Origin: Acidimicrobiaceae bacterium
GTDB lineage: Bacteria > Actinomycetota > Acidimicrobiia > Acidimicrobiales > Poriferisodalaceae
Direction: 5' to 3'
Length of the DNA: 64,000 nt
Assembly (NCBI GenBank): GCA_002722565.1
Contig: PBMG01000015.1
Coordinates: 1-64,000 of the forward strand
Shown: positions 15,769 to 25,027 of the stretch, piece after piece
Layout: each line of letters opens with the position of its first letter
How positions within the stretch are numbered: position 1 is the stretch's first letter
Program-made: the position numbers and the translations under genes
Notes under the pieces: generated by a model
Databases searched by the model: none
Seen by the model: the letters and a program-made list of their open reading frames with translations, nothing else
What the model was told of the DNA's origin: nothing

Positions 15769-16884
15769 TTGCCGAGTATGGAACTCGCACAAGGACCTAG
15801 GGTCCGTTTCTCACCGTTCTATAGTCGATCCCAACAAGCAGGAATCGAAGTAGCAAGCGTCTACAACAAGATGGTGCTACCCGTTGCGACAGACAACCCA
15901 ACTGAGGATTACGAAGCGCTCACTCAACGAGTCGCTTTATGGGACGTGGGCTGCCAAAGACAGGTCCAGGTTTACGGACCCGACGCCCTCAAATTGTCCA
16001 CATACATAAGCGCACGTGATCTATCGAACCTAAAAATTGGTGTCGCCAAATACGCGCCATTATGTGACTACCAGGGACGACTCATTAACGACCCCGTGGT
16101 GTTGAGAGTTGATGAAGAAACCATCTGGTTCTCGATCGCTGATTCAGATGTCTTGTTGTGGATACGAGCAATAGCTGGTGAACGAGGAGACGAAGTAGAA
16201 GTGCGTGAGCCCGACGTCAGCCCATTAGCGGTGCAAGGACCAAAGGCAACCGATCTAGCAAGCCAGGTGTTTGGCGACTGGGTGAAGGATCTAAAATTCT
16301 TTCACTTTCGGCGAATCACCCACGAAGGAATCCCATTGGTTCTGTCTCGCTCAGGTTGGAGCAAGCAAGGAGGATTCGAGCTCTTCTTAGAAGACGAAAC
16401 CAAAGGAGAACAACTTTGGGATCTGATCTGGGAAGCTGGACAACAATTTGGGATTCGAGCCGGCGGCCCAAACAATGTCGAGAGAGTGGAGAACTTCCTC
16501 TTTTCGTGGGGATCTGACGCGACTCGAGATTGCGATCCCTATGAGTCAGGAATTGGCAAGTACGTCGACTTGGGCGTCGAACATGACTTCATCGGAAAAG
16601 CGGCGCTGAAAAACAAACGCGTTGAGGGCCCGGACCGAGAACTCAAAGGGTTACTCATAGACGGCGAACCGCTTGCCCCCAACCCGGCCCCGGTTGGGTT
16701 GAGGAACCCCAATGGCTCATACGCAGGTCAAACCCGAATTATCTGCTACTCACCGAAATACCAACGAAACCTGGGTTTAGCCGTCATCGAAGTGCCACAA
16801 AACCTCCCTGGTACCAAGGTGCAGGTCGAAACAATTGATGGTTGGCGACCCGCGACAGTTGCTGACTTGCCATTTGATCTGTAG
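15769..16884 (+). CDS. dmdA: DmdA-like tetrahydrofolate-dependent demethylase
   Basis: A 371-residue member of the GcvT/aminomethyltransferase fold. The sequence follows the DMSP demethylase DmdA more than glycine cleavage T-protein: VYNKMVLP, YAPLCDYQG, INDPVVL, SIADSDVLLW, DVSPLAVQGPKA, LKFFHF, SGWSKQGGFE and the end VADLPF match what I recall of the Pelagibacter enzyme in order and spacing. DmdA moves a methyl group from dimethylsulfoniopropionate to tetrahydrofolate. Relatives with other methylated substrates exist, so the substrate is not certain. The start is TTG at 15769 because AAAAAAGG lies eight bases upstream; the in-frame ATG at 15778 is too far. No dmdBCD genes are in the window. 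Confidence 0.65.
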   Translation: MPSMELAQGPRVRFSPFYSRSQQAGIEVASVYNKMVLPVATDNPTEDYEALTQRVALWDVGCQRQVQVYGPDALKLSTYISARDLSNLKIGVAKYAPLCDYQGRLINDPVVLRVDEETIWFSIADSDVLLWIRAIAGERGDEVEVREPDVSPLAVQGPKATDLASQVFGDWVKDLKFFHFRRITHEGIPLVLSRSGWSKQGGFELFLEDETKGEQLWDLIWEAGQQFGIRAGGPNNVERVENFLFSWGSDATRDCDPYESGIGKYVDLGVEHDFIGKAALKNKRVEGPDRELKGLLIDGEPLAPNPAPVGLRNPNGSYAGQTRIICYSPKYQRNLGLAVIEVPQNLPGTKVQVETIDGWRPATVADLPFDL

Positions 16885-16917
16885 ACGCGCTTTTCTCCCG
16901 CTAGCCTGACCAAACCT

Positions 16918-16992
16918 GCGGGCGTAGTTCAATGGCTAGAACCCCAGCCTTCCAAGCTGATGATGCGAGTTCGATTCTCGTCGCCCGCTCCA
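16918..16992 (+). tRNA. tRNA-Gly (TCC)
   Basis: Cloverleaf: acceptor GCGGGCG (16918-16924) with CGCCCGC (16982-16988), discriminator T, encoded CCA (16990-16992), D arm GTTC-GAAC, T arm CGAG-TTCGATT-CTCG. The anticodon loop CTTCCAA gives TCC at 16951-16953, reading GGA/GGG. The outermost anticodon-stem pair (27-43) is C-A instead of C-G. Confidence 0.97.
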
Positions 16993-17052
16993 AACAGAAC
17001 CCAACAACCCAATAGGGGACACAGACCCCCACCCCGATAGAATTTCGCGCTT

Positions 17053-18546
17053 GTGAAGACCACCGTTACAGAAGTTGATCCCGCAGATCTCGAAGTCGAT
17101 GAAAACGACGACCAAGAAACCTCTGACGGAGACCAAGAAACGCAACAACGCATCTTTGGTCCCAGAGTCAAACTGACCGTCGAAGTCGACCAAGAAACGT
17201 TCGATGAAGCCATCGAACAAGCGTTTCGAAAAATCGCCCAAGATGTCAGAGTTCCAGGATTCAGAAAAGGTAAGGCCCCACGGCCGGTCCTCGAATCTCA
17301 TATCGGAAGTGAGTACGCCAGAGCACAAGCCCTCGAAGACGCTATACCCGGCTATTACGCTGACGCGGTCCGCGCTGAATCAGTCGACGTCATCGCAGCG
17401 CCAGACCTGTCGCTTACCAGCGGAGAAGAAGACGGCCCCATAGCTTTCGAAGCAGTAGTTGAGACGCGACCCACTATCTCAGTTGACGGCTACGCCGACC
17501 TCCAAGTCGAAGTCCCCAAACCCGCCCCCAGCGACGAAGAAGTGCAAGAACAGCTAGACGTTCAGCGACGCCAATCAGCCGAACTCGTCGACGTAGAACG
17601 AGCAGCAACCTCGGGTGACCAAGTGTCGATAGACATTCAAGGCACCGTTGATGGCGAAGCGCTCCCAGGATTAACAGCCGACGACTACCTCTACTCACTA
17701 GGCAGCGGAGGAATAGTCGAAGAAGTAGATGAACAACTCGAAGGCGCACAAGCCGGAGATGAGCTCACTTTCAGCGCCAACCACCCTGTGCAAGAAGAGG
17801 TCACAATCGACTTCAACATCAAGGTGCAAGCTGTCAAAGAAGAAGTCCTTCCCGAATTGACCGACGACTGGGTCGAAGAAAACACTGAGCACGACACCGT
17901 TGAAGAACTCAGGTCCGAAACCATTCAACGAATGACAATGATGAGGATCTTCCAAGCGAACGCTGCCATGAGGGAGAACACTGCAACAGCCCTCGCCGAA
18001 CTGGTCGAAGACTCAGTCCCAGATTCGATGGTCAACGGAGAAATGTCCGAACAGTTGCAGCAACTCGCAATGAGGCTCCAAGGACAAGGAATGAACCTCG
18101 AAACTTGGATGCAAATGACCGGCCAGGACCCCGAGTCATTTACTGAAGAATTACGAGAAGCAGCAGAAAGGTCCGCAAAGGTTGATTTGGCCCTGCGTGC
18201 CATAGCGGCGAATGAAAACATCGAAGTAGACGACGATGACGTCGAAGAAGAACTTGAGCGCATGGCGGAACAATTCCAGACAACTATCCCCGACCTCAGG
18301 CACCAGATCGAAGATCAGGGCGACGGACTTGGCCCGATCGAAGCAGAAATTGCAAAAAGAAAAGCGCTCGAATGGCTAGTAGCTGAAGTCAACCTGGTCG
18401 ACGAAGAAGGCAACAACGTGGATCGGGACGAGATGGAACTTCCAGACTTGACCGAATCCGACTCAGTTGAAGCGGTGGACAGCGCTACGGTTGACGAAGA
18501 CGAACCACAAACCGAAGACGATCAAGAACAGGATGAGGAAAAGTGA
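17053..18546 (+). CDS. tig: Trigger factor (ribosome-bound chaperone, PPIase)
   Basis: A 497-residue trigger factor that meets nascent chains at the exit tunnel. The ribosome-binding signature GFRKGKAP is at about residues 69-76, later than usual, because an acidic insert rich in D, E and Q (about residues 12-38) separates the start from the first beta strand VKLTVEV. The FKBP-like PPIase domain follows ([14 protein letters not shown]) and then the helical arms. The C-terminus adds an acidic tail of about 35 residues. The start is GTG. clpP begins four bases before its stop (GTGA), giving the standard tig-clpP-clpX order. Confidence 0.97.
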   Translation: MKTTVTEVDPADLEVDENDDQETSDGDQETQQRIFGPRVKLTVEVDQETFDEAIEQAFRKIAQDVRVPGFRKGKAPRPVLESHIGSEYARAQALEDAIPGYYADAVRAESVDVIAAPDLSLTSGEEDGPIAFEAVVETRPTISVDGYADLQVEVPKPAPSDEEVQEQLDVQRRQSAELVDVERAATSGDQVSIDIQGTVDGEALPGLTADDYLYSLGSGGIVEEVDEQLEGAQAGDELTFSANHPVQEEVTIDFNIKVQAVKEEVLPELTDDWVEENTEHDTVEELRSETIQRMTMMRIFQANAAMRENTATALAELVEDSVPDSMVNGEMSEQLQQLAMRLQGQGMNLETWMQMTGQDPESFTEELREAAERSAKVDLALRAIAANENIEVDDDDVEEELERMAEQFQTTIPDLRHQIEDQGDGLGPIEAEIAKRKALEWLVAEVNLVDEEGNNVDRDEMELPDLTESDSVEAVDSATVDEDEPQTEDDQEQDEEK

Positions 18547-19178
18547 GCCTTGACGCACAGAATTACCTAGTCCCCACGGTTGTAGAGCAGACCAACCGCG
18601 GAGAACGCGCATATGACCTGTATTCCCGTCTTCTCAAAGAAAACATCATCTTCCTGGGAACTCCGATTGACGACACAATCGCCAACCTTGTTTGCGCCCA
18701 GATGATTCACCTTGAATCCGAAAACCCTGATCGAGACATCAACATCTACATCAATTCACCGGGTGGAGATATCAACGCACTGTTTGCCATATACGACACC
18801 AGCCAATACATACGGAACGACATCACAACCATTTGCCTTGGCCAAGCAGCATCGGCTGCTGCGGTGCTACTGGCAGCAGGTACGCCAGGGAAAAGAATGG
18901 CACTCCCGCACGCCAGAGTCCTACTTCATCAACCGTACGGTCAGGCCATGGGACAAGCGACCGATATCGAATTGGCCGCAAGAGAAATTGATCGGATGAG
19001 AGACCTACTAGAGGGAATCTTGGCCCGCCACACAGGACAAGACCTTGAACGCATCCACACCGACACCGATAGAGACTTCATCATGGACGCTGCTGCAGCT
19101 AAAGAGTACGGAATCATTGACGACGTAATTGATAGCCGCGAAGTAGCAGAAGACGGGCCAATTCGAGCAGCCTCATAA
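18543..19178 (+). CDS. clpP: ATP-dependent Clp protease proteolytic subunit
   Basis: A 211-residue serine protease subunit that forms the barrel degraded proteins are fed into by ClpX. Catalytic Ser104 (GQAASAAA) and His129 (VLLHQP) are in place with the Asp in the HTDTDRDF region. The sequence [23 protein letters not shown] is of the actinobacterial ClpP2 type. Most Actinobacteria have clpP1-clpP2 in tandem before clpX; only one is here. GTG start, translationally coupled to tig. Confidence 0.97.
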   Translation: MSLDAQNYLVPTVVEQTNRGERAYDLYSRLLKENIIFLGTPIDDTIANLVCAQMIHLESENPDRDINIYINSPGGDINALFAIYDTSQYIRNDITTICLGQAASAAAVLLAAGTPGKRMALPHARVLLHQPYGQAMGQATDIELAAREIDRMRDLLEGILARHTGQDLERIHTDTDRDFIMDAAAAKEYGIIDDVIDSREVAEDGPIRAAS

Positions 19179-19361
19179 TTCCGCTGTTCATAACCCCAAT
19201 GACTCGGTACTCTCATCTGGTACCCCAACACAAACAACTAATGCGTCAGGTAGCACAACGTTTACCTCTGAACGTCCCCCCGTTCTGATCCGACTGTGCC
19301 ATCCTTAGCAAACGGCTACCGACCCGAGTGGGCCGGGTAACCAGAATGAGGTATCAGTAAC
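19179..19361. other. clpP-clpX intergenic region
   Basis: The 183 bases contain GAACG-TCCCCC-CGTTC (19270-19285) and ACCCG-N7-CGGGT (19322-19338), hairpins that could end the tig-clpP message or regulate clpX. A separate clpX promoter is likely. I see no second clpP or small gene. Confidence 0.4.
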
Positions 19362-20627
19362 GTGGCGAAATTCGGAGAGGGCGGAGAGCTACTCAAATGC
19401 TCCTTCTGCGGAAAATCTCAGAAACAAGTCAAAAAGCTTATTGCTGGACCCGGGGTGTACATCTGCGATGAGTGCATTGACCTCTGCAACGAAATCATCG
19501 AAGAAGAACTCGCAGACAACACAGAAGTAAGTTTCGACGAAGTTCCCAAACCATCTGAGATTTTCGAATTTCTCAACGAATACATCATCGGACAGGAACG
19601 GACCAAGAAAATCCTGTCGGTTGCTGTATACAACCACTACAAACGAGTCCAATTCGGCCAGAGCCTCGAATCAGACGTCGAAATCGCCAAATCCAACATC
19701 ATGCTTATCGGCCCAACAGGCTGCGGCAAAACCATGATGGCCCAAACACTCGCCCGCATGCTCAACGTTCCTTTCGCCATAGCTGACGCGACTGCGCTTA
19801 CCGAAGCTGGGTATGTAGGCGAAGACGTAGAAAATATTTTGCTTAAACTCATACAAGCAGCCGATTACGACGTAAAACGAGCCGAAACCGGCATCATCTA
19901 TATTGACGAAATCGACAAGGTCGCACGTAAAGCAGAAAACCCTTCAATAACCCGCGACGTATCAGGTGAAGGAGTCCAACAAGCTCTCCTAAAAATCCTC
20001 GAAGGGACGCAAGCTTCAGTACCTCCACAAGGTGGACGGAAGCACCCACACCAAGAATTTCTCCAAATAGATACCAGTAACGTGTTGTTCATCTGCGGTG
20101 GGGCTTTCGATGGATTGGAACGAGTTATCGCTGACCGAATCGGACAAAGAGCAGTCGGATTCGGCGCAGACATCAAATCGGTCAATGAGAGAGGCAATCT
20201 AGAACTCCTCCCCGAAGTCCTGCCAGAAGATCTCCAAAAATATGGTCTTATCCCCGAATTCATCGGCCGTCTCCCAGTGGTAGGCGTAGTCGATGAACTC
20301 GACCACTCGGCGCTGACCAGCATTTTGTTGGAGCCCCGCAATGCTCTCATCAAGCAATACCAACGCATGTTCGAACTCGACGGCGTTGAACTTGAATTCA
20401 CCGATGAAGCGATCAGCTCTGTCGTAGATCAAGCGTTGCTGCGCAACACCGGAGCTCGCGGTCTACGAGCGATTCTAGAAGAGGTACTGCTAGGCGTCAT
20501 GTACGAGGTTCCCGGTAGGGAAGATATCGCTCGATGCATCATCGACCGAGATGTCGTTCTCGACAAGGTAAATCCGACCCTGGTGCCACGTAGGGATGAC
20601 ACCGGTGGCGAGCGCCAAGCGTCCTAA
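19362..20627 (+). CDS. clpX: ATP-dependent Clp protease ATPase subunit ClpX
   Basis: A 421-residue AAA+ unfoldase. The N-terminal zinc domain has Cys13, Cys16, Cys35 and Cys38; Walker A is GPTGCGKT (117-124), Walker [10 protein letters not shown], followed by the pore region and the sensor-2 segment with GARGLRAI. It unfolds tagged substrates and passes them to ClpP. The GTG start precedes A-K-F-G-E-G-G-E-L. folC starts inside its last 32 bases; the valS gene usually found here in other Actinobacteria is absent. Confidence 0.98.
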   Translation: MAKFGEGGELLKCSFCGKSQKQVKKLIAGPGVYICDECIDLCNEIIEEELADNTEVSFDEVPKPSEIFEFLNEYIIGQERTKKILSVAVYNHYKRVQFGQSLESDVEIAKSNIMLIGPTGCGKTMMAQTLARMLNVPFAIADATALTEAGYVGEDVENILLKLIQAADYDVKRAETGIIYIDEIDKVARKAENPSITRDVSGEGVQQALLKILEGTQASVPPQGGRKHPHQEFLQIDTSNVLFICGGAFDGLERVIADRIGQRAVGFGADIKSVNERGNLELLPEVLPEDLQKYGLIPEFIGRLPVVGVVDELDHSALTSILLEPRNALIKQYQRMFELDGVELEFTDEAISSVVDQALLRNTGARGLRAILEEVLLGVMYEVPGREDIARCIIDRDVVLDKVNPTLVPRRDDTGGERQAS

Positions 20628-21990
20628 GCGATCAAAAAATCGCCTACGCCGCGACGGCAACACACCTGAGACCCTCAACACGTACGAAGAAGCTTTGGAC
20701 TGGTTGCAGGGCCACTACAACCTCGAAAAAAATCTCGGAGGAGATGAAACGACAGCGCCGTCATTAGAGCGAATGACGATCCTGATGGAGCTCCTAGGTA
20801 ACCCCCATAAAGACATTCCGGCCGTCCACGTCACTGGGACAAACGGTAAAGGCAGTACTTCGCGAATGTTGGTAGAGCTCATTGGGGCAACTGGACTTGA
20901 CGTAGGCAGCTACACATCACCCCACATCGACCGAGTAAATGACCGAATCATGATCGCCAATGAACCCCTTGACGACGAGTCGATGACCCGAGCGCTTTCA
21001 GAGATCGCTCAAGTAGAGCCGTGGGTGATCGAAGCAACCGGCCAACCGCCGAGTTATTTCGAAGTTCTCTGCGCTGCTGCCTACAACTGGTTCGCAGCTA
21101 CAGCCGTAGACGTCAACGTCATCGAAGTCGGAATGGGGGGTAGATGGGACGCGACGAACGTTATTGACGCACAGGTTGCGGTAATCACAAACATTGGTTC
21201 AGATCACCTAGAAATCATCGGTCCTACCTTGGTGGACATAGCCCGGGAAAAAGCAGGCATTATTTCCAGCGAAACACACGTGATTTGCGGAGAAACCTCA
21301 CCTGAACTTACGGAAGTAATTGTCGCCACCGAATGTCGAGAGATATGGCATCGACACAGCGATTTCGACGCTTCTGAAGACCGTCTAGCGGTAGGCGGGC
21401 GTCTGGTCGACCTTGTAACCCCCCATGGCGTCCACGAAGAAATATTTCTGCCCGTCAATGGCGCCCACCAATCGCAGAATGCTTCGATTGCTGTCGCCGC
21501 AGCAGAAGCTTTTTTTGGTCGACAATTAGAGGCGGAACTCATTTCAGAAGCTTTCGGGCATCTAACTCTTCCCGCTCGATTCGAAATCGTGCAAAGACAA
21601 CCAACGGTCATTATTGACGGAGCACACAACCCGCCTGCTGCACATGTCGTAGCTGAAACGCTATTTCACGACTTCGCAGTAGAAGAGCAACCAGTTCTAG
21701 TGATTGGAGCTAATAGACCCCGTGACCCTCGCGAATTCTTGGACGCCCTCAACGTGACGGAATTCTCAAAAATTATTGCAACCGCCGCCGACTGGCCTCG
21801 AGCGGTTCCGGCAGATGAACTAGCCGTAGCGATAGAAGGTAATGGAGTCGAAGTTGAACTAATCCCTCGAGTGCCAGACGCCATAAATCGAGCTATTGAA
21901 ATAGCCGGCGAGTCCGGCTCCATACTGATCACAGGATCACTGTACGTTGCTTCGGAAGCCCGAAGTCAACTCGTCGAAACCTCGCGGTAG
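20596..21990 (+). CDS. folC: Folylpolyglutamate synthase / dihydrofolate synthase
   Basis: A 464-residue Mur-ligase-fold enzyme adding glutamate to folates or to dihydropteroate. The P-loop [13 protein letters not shown], the [14 protein letters not shown] segment, [11 protein letters not shown] and the C-terminal-domain DGAHNP are typical. The basic N-terminal stretch ([12 protein letters not shown]) is unusual and encoded in the overlap with clpX; a GTG at 20605 is another possible start. Folate supply links it loosely with the DmdA-like gene upstream, but there is no operon between them. Confidence 0.95.
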   Translation: MTPVASAKRPKRSKNRLRRDGNTPETLNTYEEALDWLQGHYNLEKNLGGDETTAPSLERMTILMELLGNPHKDIPAVHVTGTNGKGSTSRMLVELIGATGLDVGSYTSPHIDRVNDRIMIANEPLDDESMTRALSEIAQVEPWVIEATGQPPSYFEVLCAAAYNWFAATAVDVNVIEVGMGGRWDATNVIDAQVAVITNIGSDHLEIIGPTLVDIAREKAGIISSETHVICGETSPELTEVIVATECREIWHRHSDFDASEDRLAVGGRLVDLVTPHGVHEEIFLPVNGAHQSQNASIAVAAAEAFFGRQLEAELISEAFGHLTLPARFEIVQRQPTVIIDGAHNPPAAHVVAETLFHDFAVEEQPVLVIGANRPRDPREFLDALNVTEFSKIIATAADWPRAVPADELAVAIEGNGVEVELIPRVPDAINRAIEIAGESGSILITGSLYVASEARSQLVETSR

Positions 21991-22029
21991 CCTTACCAGC
22001 ATCGAGTTCGAAGAGTTCAAGGAGATCTA

Positions 22030-22449
22030 GTGCCCCGTACTTTTGTTATTTGCAAGCCCGATGCCGTGGAACGTGGACTTGTAGGTGAAATCATCGGCCG
22101 CCTAGAACGCAAAGGTTTACAACTAAGCAGAGCAGATCTGCGAACGATCGACCGGGCCACAGCAGAAGTTCACTACGGAGAACACGAAGGCAAACCGTTC
22201 TTCGACGACCTGATCGGCTTTATCACCCGCTCCCCAGCCATGCTTATGGTCGTAGAAGGCCCCGACGACGCTGGCGACGAGATCTTCGCTGTTGTCCGAA
22301 ACCTAATGGGAAGTACCAACCCGGCAACTGCCGCACCCGGAACTATCCGCGGCGATTACGGACTGGTAGTAACAGAAAACCTGGTTCACGGCTCTGATTC
22401 CAGCGAATCAGCTGAACGTGAAATCAATATTTTCTTCCCAGGGCTCTGA
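22030..22449 (+). CDS. ndk: Nucleoside diphosphate kinase
   Basis: A 139-residue NDP kinase that balances nucleoside triphosphates through a phospho-His. The phosphorylated residue is His120 in NLVHGSDS; the N-terminal FVICKPDAVERGLVGEI and the loop P-G-T-I-R-G-D-Y-G are conserved. GTG start with GGAG upstream. It lies between folC and the shape-determining cluster, the usual actinobacterial position next to folC. Confidence 0.97.
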   Translation: MPRTFVICKPDAVERGLVGEIIGRLERKGLQLSRADLRTIDRATAEVHYGEHEGKPFFDDLIGFITRSPAMLMVVEGPDDAGDEIFAVVRNLMGSTNPATAAPGTIRGDYGLVVTENLVHGSDSSESAEREINIFFPGL

Positions 22450-22543
22450 TTGGGAAATTCATGACCTGTCAAGAAGCGATTCGAAGAATGTCCTCCTTCA
22501 ACAACGAGGTAGATTTCTTTGCTCCGCGCGCCAGGTGTATGCG

Positions 22544-23587
22544 GTGAGGGGCGGTTCGGGCTTTAGGAGCCTCGGAGGAAGAGATATCGCAGTCGACCTC
22601 GGAACTGCCAACACGCTCGTTTACGTTCGCGGCAGAGGCATTGTTCTTGATGAGCCTTCCGTCGTAGCTATGGATGTAACGAACGGAACTCCGCTCGCCG
22701 TCGGCCACGAGGCGAAAAGGATGGCTGGGCGAACTCCGGCACATATCCAAGTAGTGCGACCCCTAAAAGATGGCGTGATCGCTGACTTCGATGTGTGTGA
22801 AAAGATGCTGCGCTACTTCATTGACCAGATCTCAGGAAGTCGCTGGTCAAAACCACGGATGGTGATATGCGTTCCCTCCGGCATTACCGGTGTAGAACAA
22901 CGAGCAGTCCAAGAGGCCGCCGAATACGCAGGCGCCCGCAAACCGGCCTTCATCATTGAAGAACCTATGGCCGCAGCGATAGGAGCCGGGCTGCCTATCC
23001 AATCCCCACACGGAAGCATGGTTGTTGATATCGGGGGAGGGACTACCGAAGTCGCAGTCATCTCACTTGGAGGAATAGTTGCTAGCCAGTCAGCCCGAGT
23101 TGGCGGCGATGTCTTAGACGATGCAATTACCCAATATGTGAAGAAGGAATACAGCGTCGCGCTAGGTGAAAGCACTGCAGAGGAAGTGAAAGTCGCCCTT
23201 GGGTCGGCATGGCCGCTTCCCGATGAAATGTATGCGGAGATACGCGGTAGAGACCTAGTTACCGGACTGCCCAAGACAGTGACAGTGAGCAGCGTGGAAA
23301 TGAGAGAAGCCCTAGAAGAGGGGGTTAGCTCCATCGTCGACGCCATCAAGTTCACACTTGACCAGACGCCACCCGAACTAGCCGCAGACATCATGGACCA
23401 AGGCATCATGATGGCAGGCGGAGGAGCTTTACTAAGAGGTCTAGACCAACGCCTAGCAAATGAAACAGGCATGCCGATCCGGATAGCAGTGGACCCTCTC
23501 TATGCGGTAGCTAGAGGCTCAGGACAGGCCTTAGAAGAGTTCGAAGTCCTCAGAGGCGTTCTCTTCTCCTCCGGTAACCAGTACTAA
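22544..23587 (+). CDS. mreB: Rod shape-determining protein MreB
   Basis: A 347-residue bacterial actin that guides lateral wall synthesis. Phosphate-1 (DLGTANTLVYVRG), phosphate-2 (VDIGGGTTEVAV) and adenosine (GGGALLRGLDQRL) motifs are clear. The frame is open back to 22418, into ndk, but that part is not MreB-like; the GTG at 22544 gives the standard length and has AGGTG just upstream. It begins the gene run mreB-mreC-mreD-mrdA-rodA. Confidence 0.97.
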   Translation: MRGGSGFRSLGGRDIAVDLGTANTLVYVRGRGIVLDEPSVVAMDVTNGTPLAVGHEAKRMAGRTPAHIQVVRPLKDGVIADFDVCEKMLRYFIDQISGSRWSKPRMVICVPSGITGVEQRAVQEAAEYAGARKPAFIIEEPMAAAIGAGLPIQSPHGSMVVDIGGGTTEVAVISLGGIVASQSARVGGDVLDDAITQYVKKEYSVALGESTAEEVKVALGSAWPLPDEMYAEIRGRDLVTGLPKTVTVSSVEMREALEEGVSSIVDAIKFTLDQTPPELAADIMDQGIMMAGGGALLRGLDQRLANETGMPIRIAVDPLYAVARGSGQALEEFEVLRGVLFSSGNQY

Positions 23588-23600
23588 AACGGACTCAGTT

Positions 23601-24518
23601 GTGGCGCGCCGTTCAAACATGAACAGAACCCGAAGGTCACGCTTTCGATTAGCGCTACTCGTCCTAACTTCACTAATCCTCATCACTATCGACCTTCGCT
23701 CTGAAGGAGGGGTAATCGACACCGCTCGAGGCGCAGTTCTTGATGCTCTTGGACCGTTGCGGTCGACCTCGGCGAGCATATTTGAGCCCATTGGAGGAGC
23801 TTGGGAAGCAGTTACTAGCTACGACGAACTAGAAGCTAGAAACGCTCTGCTTCGAGCCAAAATTGCTGAGCTTCAAAACTCCGTGCTTGAAGTAGGTGAG
23901 ATAGAACGAGAAAGGAAAGCTCTTCTCTCGTTGCTGGGAGCTCGCGACCGCGTCGCTCAAGTCGGCCGCCGAACAGCACGCGTTATCGACGCACCCATCT
24001 CCAATTACCAACGCACATTAGAACTCGATAAAGGTTCCCGCGACGGCCTGGTCGTCGGTATGCCAGTTGAGACTGGAGCAGGTGTAATCGGAAGGATCTC
24101 AGCGGTATCGGTAACTCGTTCCCAAGTCGAATTACTGACTGACCCCAACTTTGATGTGGGTGTTCGGATGGTTCGATCAGGAGACGACGGTATCGCATCG
24201 GGACAAGGACAAAACCGGGAACTCGAGATCAGCTTTATCGAGCTGGACACCGTCGTCATACCGGGCGAAACAGTAGTAACGAGCGGTTTTCAAGGCAGCT
24301 CGTTCCCTGAAGGACTGCTCATCGGCACCGTCGTCGATGTGGTACCTAACGCAGTCCAAGGCACACAACGAATCACGGTCCACCCAGCAGCCGACTTGGA
24401 CAGACTTAGATGGGTCCAAGTTCTGCTGTTCTACCCAGAAGCCCCTGAACCAGTCATTGTTGACAGAGTCCCCGAGGATCAAAGCCCTGACGTGTCATCC
24501 GAAGAGCCAACGCCATGA
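23601..24518 (+). CDS. mreC: Rod shape-determining protein MreC
   Basis: A 305-residue scaffold: basic cytoplasmic N-terminus, one membrane helix (LALLVLTSLILITIDL), a coiled coil (about 70-110, DELEARNALLRAKIAELQNSV) and a double beta-barrel (about 125-275) on the outside. It links MreB and PBP2. GTG start 13 bases after mreB; it overlaps mreD by four bases (ATGA). Confidence 0.95.
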   Translation: MARRSNMNRTRRSRFRLALLVLTSLILITIDLRSEGGVIDTARGAVLDALGPLRSTSASIFEPIGGAWEAVTSYDELEARNALLRAKIAELQNSVLEVGEIERERKALLSLLGARDRVAQVGRRTARVIDAPISNYQRTLELDKGSRDGLVVGMPVETGAGVIGRISAVSVTRSQVELLTDPNFDVGVRMVRSGDDGIASGQGQNRELEISFIELDTVVIPGETVVTSGFQGSSFPEGLLIGTVVDVVPNAVQGTQRITVHPAADLDRLRWVQVLLFYPEAPEPVIVDRVPEDQSPDVSSEEPTP

Positions 24519-25027
24519 CATTGGCCGGAAGAGAGACCTCCCGACTTGTTGCGATTTTCGCAACCATATTTTTGATTCAAATAGCAGTAGTGCCGCACTT
24601 TCAGCTCAGTGGCTACGTCGTTGATTTGCCGCTGATCCTGGTAGTCCTCGTCAGCCTGCACCTGAACCCGTCAAACGGTGCGCTCGTTGGTTTCCTAGTG
24701 GGCGTGCTAGTGGATCTTGTGCTGCACACCCCTTTTGGAATGACGGCACTTACCTTTTCCTTAGCGGGTTACGGGACTAGCTCAGTCGCCAGTCAGGTCT
24801 CAGAACGAAACATCGTCGTTCGGTCGTTGACCGTAGCCCTTCTCAGTGCAACAGCAACAGCTCTATTCGCTGGTATCGGGGCACTCATTGGCCTCGAATA
24901 TGTCACGCGGCGAGAACTAGGTGCAATAGCGCTCGTCACCGCAATAGCAGCAGTACCGTCAACGGTCCTGCTATCTCCGCTGGTCCGATGGGTGTTTCCG
25001 CTGGAAACAGTTCAGATCAATGGATGA
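24515..25027 (+). CDS. mreD: Rod shape-determining protein MreD
   Basis: A 170-residue, very hydrophobic protein with about five membrane helices, the MreD layout (FLIQIAVVPHFQLSGYVVDLPLILVV, the HLNPSNGALVGFLVGVLVDL loop with conserved G and D). Sequence conservation in this family is low, so placement between mreC and mrdA decides. It overlaps both neighbours by 4 and 8 bases. Confidence 0.93.
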   Translation: MTLAGRETSRLVAIFATIFLIQIAVVPHFQLSGYVVDLPLILVVLVSLHLNPSNGALVGFLVGVLVDLVLHTPFGMTALTFSLAGYGTSSVASQVSERNIVVRSLTVALLSATATALFAGIGALIGLEYVTRRELGAIALVTAIAAVPSTVLLSPLVRWVFPLETVQING

